Shown here: positions 6,512-13,498 of the stretch, one piece after another
Position numbering within the stretch: position 1 is the stretch's first letter
How the letters are laid out: the number at the start of each line of letters is the position of its first letter
NCBI GenBank assembly: GCA_024276655.1
Contig: JAJRWU010000183.1
Coordinates: 1 to 33,811 of the forward strand
DNA length: 33,811 nt
Source: Planctomycetota bacterium
Lineage (GTDB): Bacteria > Planctomycetota > Planctomycetia > Pirellulales > Pirellulaceae
Direction of reading: 5' to 3'
The notes under the pieces: generated by a model
What the model was told of the DNA's origin: nothing
The model's database searches: none
Seen by the model: the letters and a program-made list of their open reading frames with translations, nothing else
Program-made: the position numbers and the translations under genes

Positions 6512-7825
6512 ATGGCATCGATCGGCAAAGATCCCGGCGGGCGAAAGCGGATTCTGTTTGTGGCCCCCGATGGAAGACGCAAAACGATCAGACTCGGCAA
6601 GCTATCCATTCGTGCGGCCGAGGGCGTGAAGTATCGAGTGGAACATTTGCTGTCTTCAAAGATTGCAGGCCATGCCGTGGAGGCTGATACGGCCCAGTGG
6701 GTGGCAAGTCTTGAACCAACACTGGCCGAGAAACTGGCGGCGGCGGGGCTGATTCCAAGGCCGGAAATAGCGACGTTGGGCGAGTTCATCAATTCGTATA
6801 TCAACGGTCGAAACGACGCGAAGTCGGGAACCATCGACCACCTTCGACGTGTGAGAACCGACCTTGTAAACTTCTTCGGCGCCGATAAGCCGATGGGCGA
6901 AGTTACCGTAGGCGACGCGGACAACTTTCGCCGTGATTTAATTGGTCGCGGGCTTGCCAGCAACACCGTGCGACGTCGATGCGGCAGGGCGAAACAGTTT
7001 TGGAATGTGGCGATAGACCACGAACTGATAACACGAAACCCGTTCGTCAAACAGAAAGTGACCGTCGGCGCTAATCGAGAACGCGATTATTTCCTCAGCC
7101 GGGAAGACTCCCAGAAAATTCTCGAAGCCTGCCCAGACGGGCAATGGCGATTGATTTTCGCTCTTTCCCGGTTTGGCGGCTTGCGTTGCCCCTCAGAACA
7201 TCTTGCGTTGACGTGGGAGGACGTTGATTGGTCGCGGCAACGATTGCTTGTCACTTCCCCCAAAACGGCACACCACGAAGGCAAGGGTGAGCGGTGGATT
7301 CCCATATTCCCGGAATTGAAGCCACATCTTGAGGCTGCGTTTGAGCAAGCGGAAGAAGGCGAGAGCCGAATCATCACCCGGTACACAAACGCCAAGCAGA
7401 ACTTACGAACACAGTTCGAGCGAATCATCAAGCGGGCTGGCCTGATTCCGTGGGAGAAGCTGTTTCAAAACCTGCGACTCAGCCGGGCAACCGAACTGGC
7501 GAACGAATTCCCGGCACATGTCGCGGCGGAGTGGCTTGGTCATTCTGCCATGGTCGCGGTGAAACATTATTGGCGAACCACCGATGACGACTACGAGAAG
7601 GCGACCCTTGAAAAGCCACCTGCTGGGTGCGCGGCACAGAAAGCGGCACAGCAAGCGCACGTAAAGGGTCGCAACGGCTCGCAAGAGGAAATACCCGAAA
7701 GCGGGAAACCCCTTGTTTTGCAGGGTATTGCGACTCCGTGCGATACTATACAAGTGTACATAGCTCCCCCGGCAAGACTCGAACTTGCGACAAGGCGGTT
7801 AACAGCCGCCTGCTCTACCAACTGA
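6512..7825 (+). CDS. Tyrosine-type site-specific integrase (reads into tRNA-Asn)
   Basis: The protein is 437 aa in the integrated state. The N-terminal ~90 residues are basic (arm-binding); a SAM-like core-binding domain spans about 95-185 (LGEFINSYINGR onward); the catalytic domain follows. Candidate active-site residues are R225 (GGLRCPSE), K251 (TSPKT), R322 (QNLRLSRATEL), H344 (WLGHS) and Y353 (VKHYWRTTDDD). The usual HxxR histidine is replaced by Gln (QNLR). The gene runs through the right attachment core; its last 12 codons (ATRRLTAACSTN) are tRNA sequence read backwards, and excision would replace them with the tail at 796-984. The start is ATG 6512, with a weak upstream AGCAGGT. It catalyses integration at, and with a directionality factor excision from, the tRNA-Asn site. 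Confidence 0.92.
   Translation: MASIGKDPGGRKRILFVAPDGRRKTIRLGKLSIRAAEGVKYRVEHLLSSKIAGHAVEADTAQWVASLEPTLAEKLAAAGLIPRPEIATLGEFINSYINGRNDAKSGTIDHLRRVRTDLVNFFGADKPMGEVTVGDADNFRRDLIGRGLASNTVRRRCGRAKQFWNVAIDHELITRNPFVKQKVTVGANRERDYFLSREDSQKILEACPDGQWRLIFALSRFGGLRCPSEHLALTWEDVDWSRQRLLVTSPKTAHHEGKGERWIPIFPELKPHLEAAFEQAEEGESRIITRYTNAKQNLRTQFERIIKRAGLIPWEKLFQNLRLSRATELANEFPAHVAAEWLGHSAMVAVKHYWRTTDDDYEKATLEKPPAGCAAQKAAQQAHVKGRNGSQEEIPESGKPLVLQGIATPCDTIQVYIAPPARLELATRRLTAACSTN
7762..7785 (+). repeat. Right attachment core (24 bp, 3' end of tRNA-Asn)
   Basis: Identical to 771-794. It covers the discriminator base, the 3' acceptor strand and much of the T arm of the tRNA gene, so integration leaves the tRNA intact. 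It is also read in frame by the integrase gene. Confidence 0.92.
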
Positions 7826-7836
7826 GCTACAGGGGA
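7764..7836 (-). tRNA. tRNA-Asn (GTT)
   Basis: Read on the minus strand, the 73 nt form a full cloverleaf. The acceptor is TCCCCTG/CGGGGGA (one G-T wobble). The D arm contains TAGCTCAGTTGGTAGAGC. The anticodon loop CTGTTAA has anticodon GTT (7803-7801). The T arm is GCAAG-TTCGAGT-CTTGC and the discriminator is G. CCA is not encoded. Its 3' end is the integration target of the element on its left. Confidence 0.95.
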
Positions 7837-8281
7837 TCAGTGATGCTGCACAATTCTAGCTTAAGGGTGGGGGTTGCTCAAGGCGGTATTCTGACTCAGG
7901 TCGTCCAGCGGTTCGGCAGTCAGCGATCGGCGACAAATTTTTGCATGCATGTCAGGTTTTGTAGCGCCCAGGCGCCCAGCGTGGCGGAAAAAGCTCAAAG
8001 GGGAATTGGGGGATGTTGTGCCGAACCGCAGTGAGTAGGATTGTCGGGGTGCAGCTTCTTGAATGAGGGAGAACATCGCATGGAATGCGAAAACAACTCC
8101 GAAAACGAAATAGCCGACCGAAAATCTGGGCATTTCACTTTGAAAACTAGGGTGGGCCGGCGTCGTTGCGGAGGGTGAATTGTCGAAAGCGTCTTGGGCG
8201 GGTAGACTGCTGGCATGAGCAGGGACCGGCAAAGCGCCGGAATCGCCTCCTCCGGCACCAGACCCCAAGGATTGTTAGACT
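7837..8281. other. Gap between tRNA-Asn and gltA
   Basis: No convincing gene is seen. Open frames on both strands have no recognisable motif or good start. It should contain the tRNA promoter (minus strand) and the gltA promoter (plus strand), but I could not place either with confidence. Confidence 0.4.
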
Positions 8282-9571
8282 ATGCCAGATCCCGCAAAAA
8301 TCCTCCTGGACGACAAAGAGATCGAAATACCCGTTATTATCGGGACAGAGAACGAACGCTCTCTGGATATCTCGAAACTCCGCTCCCAGACAGGGCTGAT
8401 CACGCTCGATAACGGCTACGTCAACACCGGGTCGACCACCAGCGAAGTGACCTACCTTGATGGCGAAAAAGGCATTCTCCGATATCGTGGTTACCCCATC
8501 GAAGAGTTGGCCGCACATTGCGACTTTGTCGAAGTTTGTTACCTGCTCATTTACGGCGCGTTGCCCACCAGCCAGGAAATCGAAGAATTCCGCACCTCGA
8601 TTCGGCAACACACCATGTTGCACGAAGACATTCGCACGTTCTACAACGGTTTTCCCCGGGATGCCCACCCGATGGCGATTTTGTCGTCGGTGGTGAGCGG
8701 TTTGAGCACGTTTTACCAAGACTCGCTCGATCCTCACGACCCTCGGCAGGTGGAGGTCTCGACGCACCGTCTGTTGGCGAAATTGCCGACCATCGCCGCC
8801 TATGCCTATAAAAAATCGACTGGGCAACCGTTTATCTATCCACAAAACGATCTGAATTACTGCCAAAACTTTTTGCAGATGATGTTCGCCGTTCCCAGCG
8901 AACCTTATGAAATCGACCCTGATTTTGTCGACGCCTTGAATTTGCTGCTGATCGTTCACGCCGACCATGAACAGAATTGCAGCACCTCCACGGTGCGCAT
9001 GGTGGGTTCTTCAGACGCCAACCTTTTTGCCTCGATTTCCGCGGGCATCAGCGCTCTCTGGGGCCCGCTGCACGGCGGCGCCAACGAAGCCTGTGTGAAT
9101 ATGTTGGAGCAGATCATCGCCGATGGCGGCAACGTGAAGAAGTATGTCGATATGGCCAAAGACCGCGACAGCGGCTTCCGCCTGATGGGATTCGGCCACC
9201 GGGTTTACAAGAATTTCGATCCTCGCGCCCGCATCATTAAGAAGGCTTGCGATAAACTGCTGGCTAAATTACAGATCAGCGATCCGCTGTTTGAAGTGGC
9301 TCAACAACTCGAAGAAGTAGCCCTGAGCGATCCTTATTTCGTGGAGCGCAAGCTGTATCCTAACGTCGACTTTTATTCCGGCGTGATCTACCGCGCGATC
9401 GGCATTCCGGTGCAAATGTTTACCGTGCTGTTTGCGATTGGCCGTCTGCCGGGTTGGTTGGCGCATTGGGTGGAAATGCACGAATCGCCGCACAAGAGAA
9501 TTTGCCGGCCCCGCCAAGTTTACACCGGAGCGACGAAGCGGTCGTTGGTTCCGATTAAAGATCGGGGTTAG
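8282..9571 (+). CDS. gltA: Citrate synthase
   Basis: The 429-aa protein condenses acetyl-CoA and oxaloacetate to citrate at the entry of the TCA cycle. It matches the hexameric type II bacterial enzyme in length and motifs. HADHEQNCSTSTVR carries substrate-binding H229, GPLHGGANEA carries H264, GFGHRVYKNFDPRA carries H306, and VDFYSG carries D363, so the catalytic His/His/Asp set is complete and numbered almost as in E. coli GltA. The C-terminal RICRPRQVYTG signature is also present. ATG 8282 has AAGG about 11 nt upstream. The gene stands alone and is followed by a strong terminator. Confidence 0.97.
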   Translation: MPDPAKILLDDKEIEIPVIIGTENERSLDISKLRSQTGLITLDNGYVNTGSTTSEVTYLDGEKGILRYRGYPIEELAAHCDFVEVCYLLIYGALPTSQEIEEFRTSIRQHTMLHEDIRTFYNGFPRDAHPMAILSSVVSGLSTFYQDSLDPHDPRQVEVSTHRLLAKLPTIAAYAYKKSTGQPFIYPQNDLNYCQNFLQMMFAVPSEPYEIDPDFVDALNLLLIVHADHEQNCSTSTVRMVGSSDANLFASISAGISALWGPLHGGANEACVNMLEQIIADGGNVKKYVDMAKDRDSGFRLMGFGHRVYKNFDPRARIIKKACDKLLAKLQISDPLFEVAQQLEEVALSDPYFVERKLYPNVDFYSGVIYRAIGIPVQMFTVLFAIGRLPGWLAHWVEMHESPHKRICRPRQVYTGATKRSLVPIKDRG

Positions 9572-9600
9572 GAAGGCGCCCGAAATTCACGCGGCGAATT

Positions 9601-9636
9601 AAAAAGCCCGACATTTTTGAAATGCCGGGCTTTTTT
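9601..9636 (+). terminator. Terminator of gltA (copy 1 of a dispersed hairpin repeat)
   Basis: A near-perfect stem AAAGCCCGaCATTT / AAATGcCGGGCTTT closes on a short loop and ends in a T run. It lies 30 nt after the gltA stop. The same hairpin, with related flanks, recurs at 10366, 12917, 20482 and 27579. Confidence 0.85.
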
Positions 9637-9677
9637 AACAACAGCTGGGCTTTTTTAACAACAGCTGGGCTTTTTTA
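9627..9677 (+). repeat. 20-bp tandem repeat of the terminator's 3' half
   Basis: GGGCTTTTTTAACAACAGCT occurs at 9627-9646 and 9647-9666, and a third partial copy follows (9667-9677). The T tract of the terminator is therefore present three times in a row, probably by replication slippage. Confidence 0.85.
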
Positions 9678-9685
9678 GCGACACG

Positions 9686-9952
9686 CTACCAGGGTGAATA
9701 TCGCTGCCAGAACCTTGCATCTGGTTGGGCTTGCACCGCTTGCGGGGCGGGGCGATCAAACTCCCGGGGGCGAACCTGGTCGGAAACATCGGGCCCTAAA
9801 TTGGGCTGTCCATACGGGTCATGCACGGTCGCACGACTCTGCTGGGTTTGCATGTCGCCGGGAAAAAACCAGCGCGGTCTGGCGAGATTGCACCCGGTGA
9901 GGGCGGGGCCGAGCACCAACAAAACAACCGCTGATCGAACCACACTATTCAT
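9686..9952 (-). CDS. Small lipoprotein of planctomycetes, function unknown
   Basis: The 88-aa precursor has a signal peptide (MNSVVRSAVVLLVLGPALTG) and a lipobox cysteine (LTGC), so it is probably a lipid-anchored envelope protein. The mature part is short, polar and proline-rich, with PRWFFPGDMQTQQSRATVHD and GPDVSDQVRPREFDRPAP, a pattern I associate with a small conserved family in Pirellulales. ATG 9952 is chosen for the signal peptide and the upstream AAGGT. A longer frame reaches 10123, but its extra part does not look like protein. It is convergent with gltA and shares the terminator region. Confidence 0.7.
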   Translation of the reverse strand: MNSVVRSAVVLLVLGPALTGCNLARPRWFFPGDMQTQQSRATVHDPYGQPNLGPDVSDQVRPREFDRPAPQAVQAQPDARFWQRYSPW

Positions 9953-10365
9953 AGCTCGTTTTACCTTCCATGGTTCGACATCGTGAGCATCGAGAAAATT
10001 TTCACGCGGTTTGGAGCCGTAATTCGGAGTCGCAACGCAGCGAAACCACCGGTTCGGGCCAATTCCAGCGAGGATTGTAGGGATCGGCCGCTTTTGATAA
10101 AAGGGCGATCTGCGCCGCCCCAACCCAATGCCTCACGGCTCACGCCCCGGATCGGAGAAAATCGTCCCGCGAAATGCGTGTTTTGAGTATCGACGCTACC
10201 GGCGCCGGCGGGAGAGTCTATCGAGCGGCGGGGTTACGAGCCGCAGAACAGGTATTGACGCCAAGCCTTGCACAGCAACGCTTCGCTCGATGCGGCCTTT
10301 CCAGCGAACGCGGGTTGAAAACACCCGCGCGGGACAGTCCCGAAACAAGTTCCCGGTGGTAGCGC
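9953..10365. other. Intergenic stretch upstream of the small lipoprotein
   Basis: No gene was recognised. Its right end (10331-10365) is the outer flank of the dispersed hairpin repeat, related to 12883-12916. Confidence 0.4.
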
Positions 10366-10400
10366 AAAAAAGCCCGGCGTTTTGAAAATGCCGGGCTTTT
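10366..10400. terminator. Bidirectional terminator, copy 2 of the dispersed hairpin repeat
   Basis: The stem AAAAAGCCCGGCGTTTT / AAAATGCCGGGCTTTT has a short loop and A/T runs on both sides. It lies just after the stop of the minus-strand gene at 10429. The flank on the left (CCCGAAACAAGTTCCCGGTG) matches copy 3; the flank on the right (TTAATTCGGTAGGT) matches copy 5 in reverse. Confidence 0.75.
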
Positions 10401-10428
10401 AATTCGGTAGGTAAATTCAGGAATGTTT

Positions 10429-10896
10429 CTAGGACGGCAGTTCGGTCGGCTCCGAGGCGCTGCTCAGTTGTGCTAGCGTTTGCAGCACGCCGTTAAGATG
10501 CGCCAAACGAGGACCAAAACGGTCGACAAATTCGTTCAGCATGAACTCGCCATCGAGCATGTGCTCAGCCGACTCTTGGATTTCTTCCGTCACGGTTTCC
10601 AGGAACCTGGTTTGCACCTCTCCCAGACGCTCCGCCGCAATTCGGCACTCTCGAGCCAGCGTGGGGTTCGACTGTTTCCACTGGCTGAGTTCATGAGCCC
10701 GCTGACGCTGCTGCGCCCCCATTTGCTGCACCAAACCCTCCAGCAACTTATTCTGCCGCTCTTGGCTGGAAACCATTTGGCGAAGCAATTCGATCACCAT
10801 GCCGCCTTGGCCATTGGCGGCCGAAGAGGCGGGCGGAGGATCGGCTGAAACGTCAATCCGGAAAACCGAGGAAATCTGCTGGGGGTCTTGAGACAT
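10429..10896 (-). CDS. Conserved planctomycete coiled-coil protein, function unknown
   Basis: The 155-aa soluble protein has a polar N-terminus (1-30), a long helical middle rich in Gln, Arg and Glu (MVIELLRQMVSSQERQNKLL onward, likely coiled coil), and a conserved-looking C-terminus (GEFMLNEFVDRFGPRLAHLN, then GVLQTLAQL). I recall similar proteins in many Pirellulales genomes but no assigned role. No signal peptide or membrane segment is visible. It probably self-associates. The start at 10896 has only a weak ribosome-binding site, and the stop is followed by the hairpin at 10366-10400. Confidence 0.75.
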   Translation of the reverse strand: MSQDPQQISSVFRIDVSADPPPASSAANGQGGMVIELLRQMVSSQERQNKLLEGLVQQMGAQQRQRAHELSQWKQSNPTLARECRIAAERLGEVQTRFLETVTEEIQESAEHMLDGEFMLNEFVDRFGPRLAHLNGVLQTLAQLSSASEPTELPS

Positions 10897-11214
10897 ATTC
10901 GTGAGTCCAACTGCTTGAGATGTGAACCCTTATTATACTCGCTGGGCGTCGGATGTCGAGCGATTGGGAGGCCTGGCGGCATTCAGGGCGTGGCTCAAAG
11001 AATCGTCGCAGCATATATTGGTATATTGCGTTTTAGGTAAGTAAGCTGCAACGTTTTTTTACCAAACGCCTTACGACGATAAATCCCGCGTAGCGGAAAA
11101 TTCGCACTAGGACAGAAAACGGCCTTTCGCCTACAATATCGAATCGTCGCCACTCGCCCAGGCGGCGCCGTCTGTATCCCTCCCCTAAATCTGGGCGATT
11201 CGAGGAGATTTTGA
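10897..11214. other. Divergent promoter region
   Basis: This 318-bp gap separates two genes transcribed away from each other, so it must hold promoters for both. I could not assign -35/-10 boxes with confidence and saw no strong repeats. Confidence 0.4.
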
Positions 11215-12882
11215 ATGACCCGTTTCTATCAAACCTTTGCTCTTTTAATCGCCCTGGGGGCCGTCGTGGTGGCGACCGCAGGCTGCGGCGATTCCGGCTC
11301 CACGGAAGTCAGTTCCGCAACCAGTCAGTTTTCCGTTGCCGAAGACACTGCTGCCGAAGACGCCGCTTCCAGCCCCGCCTCTGACGCATCTTCCGCACCG
11401 GAGGCGGTGACTTCTTCTCCCGCTGCCAGCGTCGGGGGCGCAGCGGAAACGCCGCCCGCTCCCGCGTCGCCTGTCAAACCGCCCAGCCAACCGCCGGCCA
11501 GCGCCGCGCCGGAAGTGGCCGCCATTCCAGCCGGACCGCCGGAAAAAATCAAGGAATATATCGAAAACCTTATTTCCGAAATGCAGCGATCGGTGCAAGG
11601 CGCGCAATCGGAAGCCGATGCCCGCCAGCGTATCACACCGTTTGTGCCCTCGCTGATTGGCGCCGCTGAAAAACTCCTCGCCGACGACGTTCCCGACGAA
11701 CTTCGCTACTTCGGCGCCGAAACCAAAATGCAAGGCTTCCAAATTCAAACGCAATTGGGAATCGTTGAAGACGACGCAGACATGCGGACGTTTGCCGCGA
11801 CGTTGGCCGACGACAAGTCGCCGAAAATCGCGTGGATGGGCAAGTTGATGTCGTACCGATTCGCTATCGAAGACACCGCCGCCGGCAAGTCGGCAGACCC
11901 GGCTGCCTTGGGCGCGGCGCTCGATCCGTTGCTAGCCAGCGAAGAACGCGACGACACCATCATCATGCTCAGCCGGCAAGCTGCCTCGGCGCTCAATAGT
12001 TTGGGTCTTTCCAAGGAAGCCGGCCAGTTGCTGCAGAAGGTTGGCGAAGCGTTTCAGGAAACCGATTTCGCCGATCAAGCCAACGAACTGCTTGAGCACG
12101 CGCAATTCATCCAAACCGATTTCAACGGGAAAGTTGAAAACCTGATTGCCGGTAAGGAAGGCTCGCTCGACGCCTTCAAGGCGGCCGTCGAACAAATACT
12201 CAGCGGCAAACCCGGCCGAACGACCGCCCAATATATATCGCAATCCTTGCCCTATTTGGAGCAAACCGATCAATACGAAGCCGCGAAACACCTGATCGCT
12301 CAAGCAACCCTGGCGTTTGCCGACCATGCCGACAAGGAACTGGCGGCGGGGCTTGGCGCCTCCCTCGAACGCGCCGGCAAACGCGTCGGGCTGATTGGCG
12401 AGAAGTTCGACATTCAAGGAACCGTGCATAAGAGCAACAAGGAATTTGGCGGCCAGAAGTTTGATTGGGATTCCTACCGGGGGAAATTCGTGTTGGTCGA
12501 TTTCTGGGCCAGTTGGTGCGGCCCCTGCCGGGAGGAATTCCCCAATATCAAGGCCAGTTACGAAAAGTATCGTGAGATGGGCTTTGAAGTGGTGGGCGTG
12601 AACATGGATCAAAACATCGAAGAAGCCGATCAATATCTGGCCGCCGAGCCGCTGCCATGGCAGACCGTGATGTGCGCCGACCCCGCCGCCGAAAGTTATG
12701 CCAATCCTATGGCGGAAAACGCCGGCGTGGAGGGCATTCCGTTTGTCATCCTGTTGGACCGCGAAGGCAAGGTAATGATGCTCCACGTTCGCGGGCCAAA
12801 AATCGAAGAGAAAGTTCGCGAAGCGCTGGGCCTCGATTCCGAACCAGCGGAAGCACCCGAAGAGGAAGAAAAGAAAAGTTAG
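11215..12882 (+). CDS. TlpA/ResA-like thioredoxin lipoprotein with helical repeat region
   Basis: The 555-aa precursor has a signal peptide with a lipobox (VVATAGC, Cys24). A low-complexity Ala/Ser/Pro/Glu linker (~25-105) follows, then a helical region of about 300 residues that may be TPR-like. The C-terminal thioredoxin domain has VDFWASWCGPCREEF with the CGPC redox pair C435/C438 and the cis-Pro loop GIPFVILLDREG. Such proteins reduce or exchange disulfides outside the cytoplasm, for example in cytochrome c maturation or protein quality control. GAGGAGAT lies just before ATG 11215. It appears monocistronic, with a terminator repeat right after the stop. The partner is unknown. Confidence 0.88.
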   Translation: MTRFYQTFALLIALGAVVVATAGCGDSGSTEVSSATSQFSVAEDTAAEDAASSPASDASSAPEAVTSSPAASVGGAAETPPAPASPVKPPSQPPASAAPEVAAIPAGPPEKIKEYIENLISEMQRSVQGAQSEADARQRITPFVPSLIGAAEKLLADDVPDELRYFGAETKMQGFQIQTQLGIVEDDADMRTFAATLADDKSPKIAWMGKLMSYRFAIEDTAAGKSADPAALGAALDPLLASEERDDTIIMLSRQAASALNSLGLSKEAGQLLQKVGEAFQETDFADQANELLEHAQFIQTDFNGKVENLIAGKEGSLDAFKAAVEQILSGKPGRTTAQYISQSLPYLEQTDQYEAAKHLIAQATLAFADHADKELAAGLGASLERAGKRVGLIGEKFDIQGTVHKSNKEFGGQKFDWDSYRGKFVLVDFWASWCGPCREEFPNIKASYEKYREMGFEVVGVNMDQNIEEADQYLAAEPLPWQTVMCADPAAESYANPMAENAGVEGIPFVILLDREGKVMMLHVRGPKIEEKVREALGLDSEPAEAPEEEEKKS

Positions 12883-12916
12883 GAACCGTCCCGAAATAAG
12901 TTCCTGGTTGTCGCTC

Positions 12917-12952
12917 AAAAAAGCCCGGCATTTTCAAAATGCCGGGCTTTTA
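12917..12952 (+). terminator. Terminator, copy 3 of the dispersed hairpin repeat
   Basis: AAAAAAGCCCGGCATTTT / AAAATGCCGGGCTTTT forms a perfect stem 34 nt after the thioredoxin gene's stop. The segment from the stop codon to the hairpin (12883-12916, CCGTCCCGAAATAAGTTCCT) is closely related to 10331-10365. Confidence 0.85.
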
Positions 12953-13057
12953 ATTCAATTGCGGTGCATTCCTGGCGCAATCCAGCCACGACGTTCGTTC
13001 TAGTGACTAGCTTATCCTCCAGTCAAGAAACTCAACGTCCAACTGGGGCAAAACAAA

Positions 13058-13115
13058 GTCAGCATCAAACTCCGTGTTCGAAACGCCAAACAGGGGTTAT
13101 GTTAGGAGTTCTTAG
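13058..13115 (+). repeat. 58-bp dispersed repeat, copy 1
   Basis: About 52 of 58 positions match 33466-33523 (both contain GAAACGCCAAACAGGGGTT). It abuts the transposase relic on its right and may be part of a decayed transposon. Confidence 0.75.
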
Positions 13116-13342
13116 CAACCACCGGCGCTTGGTGAGGGTAAAGCTTTGCCTTTGACTCGAGGTCGCCCCACTTTTGGGTTCTTGCGTTTGGGTGGCGGCG
13201 CGAAAAGGCTGGCGTCCCCAGAGAACTTACTAACCAACGTCAAGCGTTTTCGATGTCGGTGCGCAAAGCGAGTTATCTGATGAGTTCCAGATGCTCCGTC
13301 GCCTGCAAAAAAAACTTTCTGTCGGGGAGCCAACGCATTCAC
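13112..13342 (-). pseudogene. Transposase relic (DDE-type fragment)
   Basis: The minus-strand frame contains VFFAGDGASGTHQITRFAHR, then RKRLTLVSKFSGDASLFAPP and VGRPRVKGKALPSP. This is the pattern of an internal piece of a DDE transposase of the kind common in planctomycetes: a GDG catalytic-Asp region, then a basic KxxPxVGRPRVKG linker. Both ends of a full transposase are missing, so I read it as a remnant rather than a working gene. Its left end merges into a MITE-like repeat on one side and a 58-bp dispersed repeat on the other. Family assignment is from memory of motif patterns. Confidence 0.55.
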
Positions 13343-13347
13343 GTTGC

Positions 13348-13498
13348 TAAGGCGAGCGGCGGAAAATAACGTACCCGCACGCAGCGGGAGTCCGTGATTT
13401 TTTTTGGGTTCCCACCTATGCGGGAATGACCGTTTGCTGATTCACTCGCTTGCGCTTCGTGCTTGTATTAGGTAAATTTTCATCTGCCGCACGCCTTA
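13348..13498 (+). repeat. MITE-like repeat, copy A (~150 bp)
   Basis: Termini TAAGGCGAGCGGCGGAAAAT and ATTTTCATCTGCCGCACGCC plus TTA form imperfect inverted repeats. The interior includes a TTCCC/GGGAA hairpin followed by CGCTTGCGCTTCGTGCTTGT. Copies B, C and D lie at 16274, 28510 and 30082. The right terminus overlaps the stop codon of the DUF1501 gene at 13496-13498. Confidence 0.85.

Larger units (their letters stand above)
771..7785 (+). mobile_element. tRNA-Asn-integrated element of about 7.0 kb with primase-helicase, ERCC4 nuclease and tyrosine integrase
   Basis: A perfect 24-bp direct repeat (771-794 and 7762-7785) bounds the region. The right copy is the 3' end of a complete tRNA-Asn gene, the classical target of tyrosine integrases, and the integrase gene lies immediately inside that end. 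Cargo in order: stranded integrase tail, repeat arrays, unknown 231-aa gene, two HTH genes, ERCC4 nuclease, primase-helicase, zinc-ribbon protein, integrase. No capsid, terminase, conjugation or obvious cargo genes are present. The layout (replication module plus integrase, no structural genes) resembles phage satellites or small integrative mobilizable elements. Which of these it is cannot be decided from this sequence. Confidence 0.88.

Noticed and set aside
771-7785. Complete prophage
   Set aside because: No capsid, portal, terminase, tail or lysis genes are present between the attachment sites.
7861-8268. Possible minus-strand gene between tRNA-Asn and gltA
   Set aside because: Open for 135 codons but with no recognisable motif, weak start and composition like shadow frames.
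8147-8968. Long minus-strand frame opposite gltA
   Set aside because: It overlaps an unmistakable citrate synthase on the other strand and shows no motif of its own.
11932-12918. Long minus-strand frame opposite the thioredoxin lipoprotein
   Set aside because: Shadow frame; the plus strand has signal peptide, lipobox and CGPC motif.
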